Part shown: positions 9,149 to 17,256 of the stretch, piece after piece
How positions within the stretch are numbered: position 1 is the stretch's first letter
Layout: every line of letters begins with the position of its first letter
Virus record (IMG/VR): IMGVR_UViG_3300046467_002136
Span: 1 to 64,000 of that record
DNA length: 64,000 nt
Source of the DNA: a virus
Reading direction: 5' to 3' (one strand)
The notes under the pieces: generated by a model
The model's input: only the letters and a program-made list of their open reading frames with translations
The model's database searches: none
What the model was told of the DNA's origin: nothing
Translations under genes and position numbers: made by a program

Positions 9149-9844
9149 TCACGCAACTTTCATTGCGAGAGAGACCCCTAACCCTGAAGCCATATGGTAA
9201 ATTCGAGCATCCGCCATATCTGCGATGGCCGTATAGAGATCAGCATAATCGTGGGCACTGTCGTACTCAAACCATTTCCCATGGTCCGTTGTGCTGGTCA
9301 AAACGATTGACCCACCTACAGGTAGTTGGGAAAAAACATTTGTTACGATGTCAAAATTATGGTTAACCTGAGGCATGTGGATAGAGGCCATATCGTAAAT
9401 TGTTGGAAACAACGAATCTTCGACAGCTGTCATATCAAGGGTTTCATATTCTAAACCCGATATATCCATATGTCTTTCCATGTAATCTAAATGCAGGTTG
9501 TTGACAAGGGTGACATTTCCGATTCCTAATTTGAGTGGACAATAGGGAATCCCTATCACCAGCAATTCGGAAGGGTTCGCTAAACGAATCAGCATTTCTT
9601 GCATGCTTCGCATGTGGCTGTTAACCGCGTGAAAACTCGGAGAGTCTGATGCAATCCGCTCGTAGACACACAGTTCGTCGTTGTAGCCAATAACCCCTAT
9701 GCTTCGATCCATTCCATGACCGAGCTCTTCGTTGACTATGGCTGTTGCGGCAGTAATTTCTGATGCAGAGTCCATATTCGATTTATGATCAGCGGAAGTG
9801 GCTGCTTCCGCAACTTTCATCATGTCAATTGCGTCTAATGCCAT
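9149..9844 (-). CDS. Methyltransferase-like protein, degenerate (paralogue of the 15452-16213 product)
   Basis: 231 residues. The last third reads like the end of a class I SAM methyltransferase Rossmann fold: FDIVTNVFSQLPVGGSIVLTSTTDHG. No clear glycine-rich motif I is visible, so catalysis is doubtful. The plus-strand gene at 15452-16213 encodes a related protein, and the preceding small genes are matched there in the same order. The start overlaps the stop of the 90-residue gene by one base (TAATG). Confidence 0.45.
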   Translation of the reverse strand: MALDAIDMMKVAEAATSADHKSNMDSASEITAATAIVNEELGHGMDRSIGVIGYNDELCVYERIASDSPSFHAVNSHMRSMQEMLIRLANPSELLVIGIPYCPLKLGIGNVTLVNNLHLDYMERHMDISGLEYETLDMTAVEDSLFPTIYDMASIHMPQVNHNFDIVTNVFSQLPVGGSIVLTSTTDHGKWFEYDSAHDYADLYTAIADMADARIYHMASGLGVSLAMKVA

Positions 9845-10116
9845 TATCCGTTCCTAGCTTGAATGAGATCGCGCTGATATATGAATTTACGAGCAATGTC
9901 ATAACGTCTTTGTCGTCCTCTGTAAACAGCTCGTTCTGACGCCGTCCAGTTTTCTGGATCGTAAACAGCGACGCTTTGGTACGTCGTAGTAATCAATGCT
10001 TTGAGCTCATCGAGAGTAATTGAGTTTGCAGATGTTTCGTCCCCGCCGACTCCGGCGATTTGAGTAGCTAGAGAATTACAGATATAAATGTAATGAGCAT
10101 CCATATCGTAAGCCAT
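9844..10116 (-). CDS. Hypothetical 90-residue protein
   Basis: Predicted helical, with a basic Arg/Tyr-rich C-terminal half (YRGRQRRYDIARKFIYQRD) after a Thr-rich helix (TLDELKALITTTYQSV). Its size, helix-Thr-helix layout and position just before a methyltransferase-like gene match the 100-residue gene at 15150-15452 (TTIDDIVDKIRETFTYG... PLRRTWRRR). I infer paralogy, not function. Start and stop each overlap a neighbour by one base. Confidence 0.5.
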   Translation of the reverse strand: MAYDMDAHYIYICNSLATQIAGVGGDETSANSITLDELKALITTTYQSVAVYDPENWTASERAVYRGRQRRYDIARKFIYQRDLIQARNG

Positions 10117-10265
10117 TATGCTGTCTCCTCCGGTGGGTTCAAAATAGGATCGTCCAAGGTCATAACGGGGACATCAAACATGTTACATGGGACGGTGACG
10201 CCACTTTCGGGATCGATATCTCTATCCGTCCCCGAATTCCATCGTTCAGGTTTGACATCAGGCAT
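10116..10265 (-). CDS. Very short (49-residue) hypothetical protein
   Basis: The ATG at 10265 is preceded at 8 bases by GGAG, and the TAA overlaps the next ATG as TAATG, so translation is well supported despite the length. The product begins MPDVKPERWNSG and ends NPPEETA; it is acidic and Pro-rich and probably extended. No homologue recognised. By position it corresponds to the 64-residue gene at 14959-15153 in the second copy of this gene set. Confidence 0.55.
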   Translation of the reverse strand: MPDVKPERWNSGTDRDIDPESGVTVPCNMFDVPVMTLDDPILNPPEETA

Positions 10266-10300
10266 GATGGGTTCTCCAAGGAAGTCCTTATCTTATTGTA

Positions 10301-11047
10301 TCAGTCGTCTTTCTCGACGATCTCGTCTTCGTCTTCAGGTGTGTTTTTAAGACGAACATATGGAGATGACTCTGGATTCACGGTCCTGTTGTTATGCGCG
10401 TCCCATTCGGATTGCTGACAGGTAATAAAAGTAGACATAATGAATTTGTCTGAAGAAATCGGCACTAAGCCAGAGTGTGGGTGAGTCCAATGAGTAGGAA
10501 ATATAGCTATTCGACCTGCTTTAGCGGATATCACTTGACCCTGTTCTTCGAAACGAGTACCTCCTCCGACTTCAATATCGTTGAGGTAAATGAGAACTCC
10601 AAGGACTCGTTGCGTTATGCCTCCTGAAGAATGGTACTCCCATGGCACACCGTCACAGTGCTCGCGATACCATCCTGCTCCTTGACCAGAATGCTGGACT
10701 CGAAACCCTGTGTCCGTTAAACCCGGAGCGTGCCATAATTGCCTGTAAATCTCTTGATATTTGGCCAGAATAAGACGTACTGCTAAATACGCTTTGCTAT
10801 GTAGCGTGGCAAAAATAGGTACTGTATCGAGATTGCGTGTCTTTAAATAATCTTGAGCAATGCCCGTGTCCATATTGCTCTTGACTAAAGGACGAAGTCC
10901 CCCCAAGGTTGGACCTGGCTCAAACATGCTTTCGTAATAACGTCTAAAAGCTTCTACAGCTTCGTCGCACACCGATTTTTCGATAGCGTTATCAAGAGTC
11001 ATTATGTAATTGTCTTTACCACCCGGAAGATCAAATGAAAAAGTCAT
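10301..11047 (-). CDS. Prolyl-4-hydroxylase-type 2OG-Fe(II) dioxygenase
   Basis: 248 residues. Iron ligands His130-x-Asp132 (WYREHCDG) and His191 (HPHSG), with Lys201 (SDKF) where prolyl-4-hydroxylases bind 2-oxoglutarate. The strand GVLIYLNDIEVGGGTRFEEQG and the AGRIAIFPTHW motif complete the double-stranded beta-helix signature. Such enzymes use O2 and 2-oxoglutarate to hydroxylate a prolyl or other substrate. It lies next to the halogenase (stop-to-start gap of one base) and close to Pro-rich fibre genes, so a virion-protein substrate is possible but unproven. Confidence 0.85.
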   Translation of the reverse strand: MTFSFDLPGGKDNYIMTLDNAIEKSVCDEAVEAFRRYYESMFEPGPTLGGLRPLVKSNMDTGIAQDYLKTRNLDTVPIFATLHSKAYLAVRLILAKYQEIYRQLWHAPGLTDTGFRVQHSGQGAGWYREHCDGVPWEYHSSGGITQRVLGVLIYLNDIEVGGGTRFEEQGQVISAKAGRIAIFPTHWTHPHSGLVPISSDKFIMSTFITCQQSEWDAHNNRTVNPESSPYVRLKNTPEDEDEIVEKDD

Positions 11048-11048
11048 T

Positions 11049-12584
11049 TCATTGTTCCAATCTTGGAATCAGTATTCCGCCGAAATCATCAAAATGCCAT
11101 TCAGCACGATTCTCTGCGTATTCCTTATGGGCACGTTTCAACACGGTTCGATGAGGAAGTTCCCGACCCGACTGTAAACGGTCATCTCTTATATCCATTA
11201 TTCTCTTTTGGCAGGAACCAGGAGAATCATTTGCTATAACTCCAGCCATGCATCCTTTGGCATTAATCAAACCTTGACCTTGTCCAACATGCCAAAAATG
11301 ACTAGATCTAAATAGTTCAAATCCAGTTAAGTCCAGATCGTGATCTTCTGGTCCCCTGTATTTAAACATTTCAATTAAAAAATTAAGCAATTCTGTCCTG
11401 TTCGCATTTTGCTGCTCTACCCACATTGGCGAATCGTTGCGATCAGTGACGTAATGCATGCCCACCATAGTCAAAAGGTTATCGAACATTGAATCAAAAA
11501 CCTTCAAGTACCCATGTTGTTGAACACCAGAATTGGGTTCATAGGTAGGCAGATAAGAACAAAGTAAGCGACATTGTTCAATGGTCGCTGCTATGGAGGT
11601 TGCCTCTAAGGGTTCAACGAAATTGGAAGCTAATCCAATAGCGACGCAATTGAATTGCCACGAATTCTGTACTTTGTATGGTCTGTATTTGATAGTTCGG
11701 ACATCTTTGACGGGTTCATCGATGTATTCTTCGACTTCTTTGATCGCATGTTCTTCATCAGTGTGACGCGAAGAGAATACATATCCGTGCCCACGACGTT
11801 CATAAGTAGGAATATCCCAATGCCAGCCTGCAGACAAAGCTTTAGCTTCGGTAAAAGGTTTTATTGAGTCGTTTCCGGGTGTTTGGAATACCAACGCCGT
11901 ATCGCAAGGAAGATAATCATCAAAAAAGGTTTGATGAGTGTTGTCAAGTTCCTTGAGAATTACTTGGTTGAACCCACTCGCATCAATAACAAAATCTGTT
12001 TTCACATCTCCCGTAGACGTGACTATGGTCGTAATATCACCAGAATCGGAATCCCTTTTTATCCCAATTACTGAAGCATCTATAAAATTAACGCCCTGTG
12101 TCAAAGCGTGTCCTCTTAAAAAGCCATTCAGTTTTGCACTGTCAAAATGAAATTGGTTTACTTGATTCCATGGCTGTTTCGTGTCCTGCACTTCATTATC
12201 AATTAATCCAGGATGAGCAAGTGTGGGTGTGAGTTGTCTGTCAGAGGCATGAATGTAACTATAAAGACCGTTGAAACTGCCTAGCCTCGTATACAGCCCC
12301 TCGCCAACGATGCTATGAAAATAGTCTGGCGTGTGGGTGGTCCAATCCAAAAATCGAATCCCATATTTGAAAGTAGCCATCGAAGCTTTGATTAGATCAG
12401 GGCGGTTTATTCCTACTCTTCCTTCGTAAGCAGCCCAATGTTCGGTACTACCTTCCCCTACTCCAATGGGAGGGATGTCACCTGAAGCGATAACGGTTAC
12501 GTCAAATTTGTGAAATGCGGCTTTGATTGTTGTTGCTGCGATTAAGCCTGCTTGCCCTGCCCCAACGATAGAAATACGTTTCAT
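11049..12584 (-). CDS. Flavin-dependent (tryptophan-type) halogenase
   Basis: 511 residues, the usual length for the family. GAGQAG at 8-13 is the FAD-binding glycine motif, followed by GVGEGST at 41-47. Lys73 (MATFKYGIRF) aligns with the catalytic lysine of PrnA, and Glu327 in FVEPLEATS with the active-site glutamate. WHWDIP at 254-259 is the WxWxIP motif that separates halogenases from monooxygenases. All key residues are intact, so activity is expected: halide oxidation by FADH2 and O2, then electrophilic halogenation. Relatives are known from marine cyanophages (VirX1). Substrate unknown. A flavin reductase is not visible here and would have to come from the host or from outside the window. 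Confidence 0.88.
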   Translation of the reverse strand: MKRISIVGAGQAGLIAATTIKAAFHKFDVTVIASGDIPPIGVGEGSTEHWAAYEGRVGINRPDLIKASMATFKYGIRFLDWTTHTPDYFHSIVGEGLYTRLGSFNGLYSYIHASDRQLTPTLAHPGLIDNEVQDTKQPWNQVNQFHFDSAKLNGFLRGHALTQGVNFIDASVIGIKRDSDSGDITTIVTSTGDVKTDFVIDASGFNQVILKELDNTHQTFFDDYLPCDTALVFQTPGNDSIKPFTEAKALSAGWHWDIPTYERRGHGYVFSSRHTDEEHAIKEVEEYIDEPVKDVRTIKYRPYKVQNSWQFNCVAIGLASNFVEPLEATSIAATIEQCRLLCSYLPTYEPNSGVQQHGYLKVFDSMFDNLLTMVGMHYVTDRNDSPMWVEQQNANRTELLNFLIEMFKYRGPEDHDLDLTGFELFRSSHFWHVGQGQGLINAKGCMAGVIANDSPGSCQKRIMDIRDDRLQSGRELPHRTVLKRAHKEYAENRAEWHFDDFGGILIPRLEQ

Positions 12585-12588
12585 AGAC

Positions 12589-13152
12589 TCAGCTCGGCCA
12601 CATGTATCTAAAAGTCAAAAACGCTTCTTTGTCAACTGGTTTTATTCGTAGATCCGTAGGAAATCCGCACGGCATAAGTACAACATCTCCCGCAGAAACA
12701 TCGAATTCGACATCATGTCGGTCCAATCTCATAACTACATCACTCAGAGCCATCGCTATAAGAGTTGTGACAAAATTGTTTTGTGGCCAAAGGGAGGCAG
12801 AAAAGTTATCTCCGTTACCTTTAAGCCACATCATATTAGTTCCGGTGTCTAGCTTGTAATTAATGCCGTACATTCGGGCATGACTATGTACACAGTCTTC
12901 GGTTATCTCGTTCATGTCCCAAAAAGCTTTTCGTATCTTGGCTAATTTAGGAATAGCAGATGAATGAACATTAGACATAGGAGAAAAACTGCTTGCACAG
13001 TGTTCTCCCTCGTATTTAACGCCGACATAAAAAGGCACATAAGACCAAGGTCGCTCGGCTTCCACCATGTAGCTTTCGATAAGATCACCAGCGTCATAAC
13101 CACAATGGAAAACTTCGACACCGGGAACTATTTCAGTAACTCCAGTAATCAT
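12589..13152 (-). CDS. Beta-helix protein, possibly degenerate 2OG oxygenase
   Basis: 187 residues. The C-terminal strand series FDVSAGDVVLMPCGFPTDLRIKPV..AFLTFRYM resembles the second half of a cupin or 2OG-oxygenase barrel, but I cannot find an HxD...H triad. It overlaps the upstream 2OG oxygenase gene by 4 bases (ATGA) and sits 4 bases before the halogenase start, so it is expressed with both. It might be a non-catalytic partner or bind a substrate. Confidence 0.4.
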   Translation of the reverse strand: MITGVTEIVPGVEVFHCGYDAGDLIESYMVEAERPWSYVPFYVGVKYEGEHCASSFSPMSNVHSSAIPKLAKIRKAFWDMNEITEDCVHSHARMYGINYKLDTGTNMMWLKGNGDNFSASLWPQNNFVTTLIAMALSDVVMRLDRHDVEFDVSAGDVVLMPCGFPTDLRIKPVDKEAFLTFRYMWPS

Positions 13153-13811
13153 ACGAAAAATCCCGCGAGGCTGTATTTAAGCTCTTGGCTGTTTAAACCG
13201 GTTGGTTCCGAGGCGTGAGAATAAACATACGAGGAAGGGAAAACAAGAATGTTCCCTTCTACCGATGGAACAGAAACATTTTGATAAGGAAAAACAGTAA
13301 CGCCACCGTCCTTGACCGTATTCAAATACACGATGCACGATATGATTCGGGGGTCATTGGTGCCGTGATCGGTATGAATTTTATATTGACCACCATGACC
13401 GTATTTGTTGATACTCCATGCCTGACAATCGTTAAGTTTTAAATCGTATATGCGTCGATAATCCCAAATAGCCCGTTCGGCTTCGTATAAAACTGGATAT
13501 GCAATTTTTTGGAGCTCCGTATAAGTGTCAGCAAAAGGGTCAGCTCCACCTAACATCGAGTCCAAGTCTTTGCCTCGACTGGTTCTGATGTTGCTTGCCT
13601 TTAGACCATCTCTTCGTGAACCAGTTTTTGATTGGTCCCAATCGGTTGACTCACCGTCTATTTCTATTCCTTCTATAAACTTTTGACCGTCGAACGAACC
13701 ACTGTAAACATGCATAAAAGGAGCAATCTCAACATGAGGAAAAGGATCGTTTTCTAAGGATTGGCGAGCGAGATGCGGGTTCGGTATCCCTTTAGGAAAC
13801 GTTGTTACCAT
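13149..13811 (-). CDS. 2OG-Fe(II) dioxygenase
   Basis: 220 residues. His146-x-Asp148 (YKIHTDHGT), distal His199 (VYSHASEP) and Lys212 (ELKYSLAGF) give a full set of iron and 2-oxoglutarate ligands. The strands IISCIVYLN and GNILVFPSSY fit the prolyl-hydroxylase-like branch. The N-terminal 100 residues are specific to this protein. The start overlaps the 140-residue gene upstream by 7 bases. Confidence 0.8.
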   Translation of the reverse strand: MVTTFPKGIPNPHLARQSLENDPFPHVEIAPFMHVYSGSFDGQKFIEGIEIDGESTDWDQSKTGSRRDGLKASNIRTSRGKDLDSMLGGADPFADTYTELQKIAYPVLYEAERAIWDYRRIYDLKLNDCQAWSINKYGHGGQYKIHTDHGTNDPRIISCIVYLNTVKDGGVTVFPYQNVSVPSVEGNILVFPSSYVYSHASEPTGLNSQELKYSLAGFFV

Positions 13812-14227
13812 GCCACTACTGAAATTTCTTCTACTGCGATCTCGCCATCGTCGTCAAAAACGCGGACGTGGTATCGTCCTGAACATGGAAAACGGATTCT
13901 CCAACCCTTGTAATGAGGGTCACCACCCAGTTGTGCTTCCATATGAGTTGTTCCCTGAGGACCGTCATAAGCTAAACGCACATTTTCTACTGTTGTGAAT
14001 TCATCTAAATAATTACAGGCAAGCGTTTCGTAAGGTTTGAGGTAAGCGCTAGATACCTTGAAATGCTGTTCAGTTGGAATAACCAACATTTGAGCTTTTT
14101 CTCTATCAAATTCAAATGGTTTAGTTAAATCACTTTCCCCCATCTGAACATGCACACCCCAAGGAGCAGCTAATTGTTCAGCTTCTTCTAGGTGATCTTC
14201 CGAAGGACAATAGCAAATCCGTTCCAT
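13805..14227 (-). CDS. Hypothetical protein with C-terminal beta domain
   Basis: 140 residues. The first 90 residues are mixed alpha/beta (AQMLVIPTEQHFKVSSAYLKPYETLA); the last 45 form a beta-sandwich-like stretch (GWRIRFPCSGRYHVRVFDDDGEIAVEEISVV) of the kind found in Ig-like virion proteins. No family recognised. It is the second gene of the minus-strand operon that begins at 14431. Confidence 0.45.
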   Translation of the reverse strand: MERICYCPSEDHLEEAEQLAAPWGVHVQMGESDLTKPFEFDREKAQMLVIPTEQHFKVSSAYLKPYETLACNYLDEFTTVENVRLAYDGPQGTTHMEAQLGGDPHYKGWRIRFPCSGRYHVRVFDDDGEIAVEEISVVAW

Positions 14228-14230
14228 TGT

Positions 14231-14431
14231 TTATTCCTCTACGGAATCATCCGCGATGGGCTCTGCGTCTTTGACAACTTCTGCCGGTGGACCGTCAGGA
14301 GCCGCTGCCACCTGTTGCTGTTGTATTTGCTTAAGGGCTGTACGGAGTACTGCATTGTCTATAGATAATCGCTTCACTTGGTCTGCTAGATCGTCAATGA
14401 CACCTTGTGGAGAAACCGCATCGTTTTGCAT
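14231..14431 (-). CDS. Short coiled-coil protein
   Basis: 66 residues. Residues 10-40 form a heptad coiled coil (VIDDLADQVKRLSIDNAVLRTALKQ) with a Gln run, then an acidic Ala/Pro tail ending DDSVEE. Such proteins often act as small fibre-assembly or scaffolding factors, but nothing specific supports that here. It is the first gene of the minus operon that contains the halogenase. Confidence 0.5.
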   Translation of the reverse strand: MQNDAVSPQGVIDDLADQVKRLSIDNAVLRTALKQIQQQQVAAAPDGPPAEVVKDAEPIADDSVEE

Positions 14432-14509
14432 ACCTAGACCTTACCACGAGCGTGTAACTTACTGGTATCATGGAAACGTTACCTAGGACGACTCCCTGTG
14501 AGGCTATAA
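14432..14509 (+). promoter_or_regulatory. Divergent intergenic region
   Basis: 78 bases separate divergently transcribed operons, so promoters for both directions are expected here. I see no convincing -35/-10 pair. There is a weak inverted pair, GTAAC (14454-14458) and GTTAC (14478-14482), and a GTGAGG ribosome-binding site 7 bases before the plus-strand ATG. Confidence 0.35.
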
Positions 14510-14749
14510 ATGGATTTCTCAGCTGAACTTACCACCGCCGAAAAAATGACTGCCTGCACCAAAGCCATTAACATCCTTGAGCCTTCGGTCTACGAGGCAA
14601 TTCTTAATATGGGATTAATCCCAGCTGATATAGCATCGGATTACACGGCACCCGGAACGCTGGAGACACATCCGCTCGAACATCGCATTGAAACTGAGTT
14701 GGCTAAGCTAAACGCTGTGAAGGCTCACCTAGCAAGCTTGTCAGGTTAA
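14510..14749 (+). CDS. Small helical protein, first gene of plus island
   Basis: 79 residues, predicted helix-loop-helix: CTKAINILEPSVYEAILNMGLIPADIASDYTAP then a long C-terminal helix. It is a paralogue of the next gene (similar LGMDPADA..FTNP core). Function unknown. The gene has a GTGAGG ribosome-binding site and is followed after 3 bases by its paralogue. Confidence 0.55.
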   Translation: MDFSAELTTAEKMTACTKAINILEPSVYEAILNMGLIPADIASDYTAPGTLETHPLEHRIETELAKLNAVKAHLASLSG

Positions 14750-14752
14750 ATC

Positions 14753-14962
14753 ATGGCCCTTTCAGCAGCGGACACCGCTGCCGCGAAGGCGGATGCCGTA
14801 GAATTCTTGGAGTATTCACTCCAAGTTCTCTGTCTTTCATTAGGGATGGACCCTGCTGATGCGTCTAGTTCTTTTACGAATCCGGTCGCTTCGGATCATC
14901 CTTCTTATAATGCGTACTTATCAGTTATAGCGCAGGCCACTGCTTTGGAGGCGTTGGCATGA
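14753..14962 (+). CDS. Small helical protein, paralogue of the preceding gene
   Basis: 69 residues: KADAVEFLEYSLQVLCLSLGMDPADASSSFTNP followed by an Ala-rich helix. Sequence layout and length match the 79-residue neighbour, indicating tandem duplication. Its stop overlaps the next ATG by 4 bases. No function can be assigned. Confidence 0.5.
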   Translation: MALSAADTAAAKADAVEFLEYSLQVLCLSLGMDPADASSSFTNPVASDHPSYNAYLSVIAQATALEALA

Positions 14963-15153
14963 GTCTCCCTCCTCAAACAATTATTGAAACAGATGGGGTG
15001 GCCTATCACGACGAAGCTCCCGGTACCAGAGACGACGATATTCGTGTTTGGAATTCAGCAAAAGCCCGAATGGAATGGGTATCTGATGGTGGTACCACCT
15101 ATTGCCCGGGATTTCGTAGAGAAAGATACGGAACCACCGAAGAGGCGTCATGA
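14959..15153 (+). CDS. Hypothetical 64-residue protein
   Basis: Short acidic then basic protein (DDDIRVWNSAKARMEWVSDGGTTYCPGFRRERYG). The VWNSAKARMEWV strand pair resembles the short 'WxxxxxxWxx' segments found in fibre-associated proteins, but this is weak. It overlaps both neighbours by 4 bases and sits in the same place relative to the next two genes as the 49-residue gene at 10116-10265. Confidence 0.45.
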   Translation: MSLPPQTIIETDGVAYHDEAPGTRDDDIRVWNSAKARMEWVSDGGTTYCPGFRRERYGTTEEAS

Positions 15154-15452
15154 GCGTTCGTAGCACTCCGGGGACACTTTATTCCAACGATGCGGAACTG
15201 TCGTTCGTAGAATCTGAGATTGCTCGGATTATGTACGCGGCTGGGCTCGATTGGGCTGACATCGATACGACAACCATTGATGACATCGTTGACAAGATCC
15301 GTGAGACTTTCACATACGGAACCGCCGTGGGTTCCGAAAGTGCAACGGTTTTAAACGCATCAGATGAGTGGCTTCTACTCCAACAAGAAGTGCTTATTAG
15401 CCCCCTGCGCCGTACTTGGCGTAGGCGTGCTCTCGCGACCGGGCGTGCGTAA
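15150..15452 (+). CDS. Hypothetical 100-residue protein
   Basis: Predicted helical, with TTTIDDIVDKIRETFTYG in the middle and a basic end (PLRRTWRRRALATGRA). It resembles the 90-residue gene at 9844-10116 in layout and position before a methyltransferase-like gene. The start overlaps the upstream stop by 4 bases and the stop overlaps the next ATG by one (TAATG). Confidence 0.5.
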   Translation: MSVRSTPGTLYSNDAELSFVESEIARIMYAAGLDWADIDTTTIDDIVDKIRETFTYGTAVGSESATVLNASDEWLLLQQEVLISPLRRTWRRRALATGRA

Positions 15453-16213
15453 TGGCTGAAAACCATTGGAGTAAAGCTCTTCGAGTCGCCCGCGACAGCT
15501 CTAATTTCGGATGGGAAGGAGCATTTTCCAACAGTGCGGCTATGAATGACTGGGCAACTGCTGTTGCTGCCGATTATGTCTCCCACAATCTAGACCAGCG
15601 AGATATCGCTGTCGGTGGCGAGTTTGAGATAGTCAAGATGGACATGTACAAGACCCCTGCGGAGAACTGGGAAAACGTCTTGTGGGGGGCCTACATGGTC
15701 ACGATCGTGCTTTCTCAGTTGATGGGCACAACCAATCCGAAAATGTTAATTGATAATCCTTTTCCAATTGTCCCATTGTTCGACATGTTGGAAGGCCCCA
15801 CACCACTCAGGGACTATACGGTCTTAAACACTTACAACCTGTATGACTGGGAGGAATTCGGACTTACTTTATCCGACGTAACAAATAATTATTCAGATAT
15901 ACAATATTCGGCACTGGATATGCAAGATCTTCTCGATGGGGAAGGAGCGGGCACATTCGACATGGTTCGTCTTGGACCGCAAACCCTGCACTCCATTAAC
16001 AACCGTGTGATTGACGCTGTCTTAGGTTTACTCAAGGTCGGGGGAGTACTCCACTTTACTAACACTAGTGGCTACCAAAGTTTGTATAACTTGGGAACAG
16101 CTCATCGCCATCCGTACACTCGTTTTAATCGACATATCGCGGCCCAGGCAAACTTTGACGTATATCATGTGCCTATGGAACAGGGAATGATTATTGCCAA
16201 ACGGCTGTCGTAG
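15452..16213 (+). CDS. Methyltransferase-like protein (paralogue of the 9149-9844 product)
   Basis: 253 residues. The C-terminal third, FDMVRLGPQTLHS..VIDAVLGLLKVGGVLHFTNTSGYQ, is the motif IV-VI region of a class I methyltransferase fold; motif I is not evident. The N-terminal half, with FEIVKMDMYKTPAENWENVLWGAYM, is mixed alpha/beta. The lack of a glycine-rich SAM loop suggests a divergent or non-catalytic member. It is followed after 11 bases by four consecutive 2OG-oxygenase genes. Confidence 0.45.
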   Translation: MAENHWSKALRVARDSSNFGWEGAFSNSAAMNDWATAVAADYVSHNLDQRDIAVGGEFEIVKMDMYKTPAENWENVLWGAYMVTIVLSQLMGTTNPKMLIDNPFPIVPLFDMLEGPTPLRDYTVLNTYNLYDWEEFGLTLSDVTNNYSDIQYSALDMQDLLDGEGAGTFDMVRLGPQTLHSINNRVIDAVLGLLKVGGVLHFTNTSGYQSLYNLGTAHRHPYTRFNRHIAAQANFDVYHVPMEQGMIIAKRLS

Positions 16214-16224
16214 ATAGAAACACA

Positions 16225-17256
16225 ATGATTGAATATCCGGAACCTAACCAGCCGCCGCACATTCAGCCAAAATTGAGTGACGCAGACATTCCAGACATTG
16301 CCTCACTCGACTTTGACGCATACCCAAGCGGTGTAGTTCATTTCAAAAAAATTATCGATGTAGACACCGACCTAATCCTTCCCTACGTCAAAAAAGAAGC
16401 TCAACCATCCAACTGTGGACTTAAATGGATGGAAGACGGTGACGAAAAATGGGCAGAAGATTTTCAAGGCAACAAACATGACATCAGCTTGTTACTTGAA
16501 CAGCCAGCCCGTTTAGGTGGACTGGGTGAAAACGAACCCGTTATGGAACACACCCCAGAAGAAATAATCAAGTTCTTCAACAAATGTGAACAAGCGTTTT
16601 ATAAATGCTTAATTCGCTACATAGATCTCTACCCCATGATGCTTAATACAATCTGGTGGAGAATGAGGGGCCACGTTTTGTATTACAAGCCTGGGGGCTT
16701 GATCGGACTACACAACGACAACGACACCAACTTCAGGGTTGTTGACGGACTTCGTTATCAAACCGCAAGAAATATTGCGATCTACCAAGTTCTAAACGGG
16801 ATGATTGACATTAGCGAAAGCTATGAGGGCGGTGAATTCGTTTTCCCACACTCAGATTGTGTAATCAAAACAGAAACCGGTGATGCTGTCTTTTTCCCAG
16901 CCAATTATCTAGGGGCACACGGAGTTAAAAAGGTCGAATCAGGAGAACGGTTTTCATATCTAACACAATTCGGACAAGGCAAAGAAGACGAATTTAGGAT
17001 ATTGGAAGCTACAGAAAGCCACAGCTGGTTGCCGCCCGCGTACATGCCGTGGATTTTCCAAGACTACGAACGCTACTTCAAATCTGAATATTCGGATTCC
17101 GGAACCCAATGGCGTGGTGCTCGACAAGGTGGCAGTCCAACCATGCTTCCATGTCCAGACGGGTCTCTAGAGGCTATTCGAACATCCAACCCCTGTTCCC
17201 AGAACCGACCGCTTGAAGGTGACCCTGAGGGCGTGTATCAGCCCTATGATGCATGA
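16225..17256 (+). CDS. 2OG-Fe(II) dioxygenase (WWxxxGH subfamily)
   Basis: 343 residues, the largest of a paralogous set. It carries WWRMRGHVLYY, then His163-x-Asp165 (GLHNDND), YEGGEFVFP, and GDAVFFPANYLGAH with distal His232 and Arg242. All ligands are present. The C-terminal 90 residues (SWLPPAYMPWIF...) are an extension with a Ser/Cys-rich end. The stop lies inside the first codons of the next paralogue, so the two are translationally coupled. Confidence 0.82.
   Translation: MIEYPEPNQPPHIQPKLSDADIPDIASLDFDAYPSGVVHFKKIIDVDTDLILPYVKKEAQPSNCGLKWMEDGDEKWAEDFQGNKHDISLLLEQPARLGGLGENEPVMEHTPEEIIKFFNKCEQAFYKCLIRYIDLYPMMLNTIWWRMRGHVLYYKPGGLIGLHNDNDTNFRVVDGLRYQTARNIAIYQVLNGMIDISESYEGGEFVFPHSDCVIKTETGDAVFFPANYLGAHGVKKVESGERFSYLTQFGQGKEDEFRILEATESHSWLPPAYMPWIFQDYERYFKSEYSDSGTQWRGARQGGSPTMLPCPDGSLEAIRTSNPCSQNRPLEGDPEGVYQPYDA

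Noticed and set aside
12589-13152. Counting this protein as an active 2OG oxygenase
   Set aside because: The barrel-like strands are present, but no HxD...H triad can be found.
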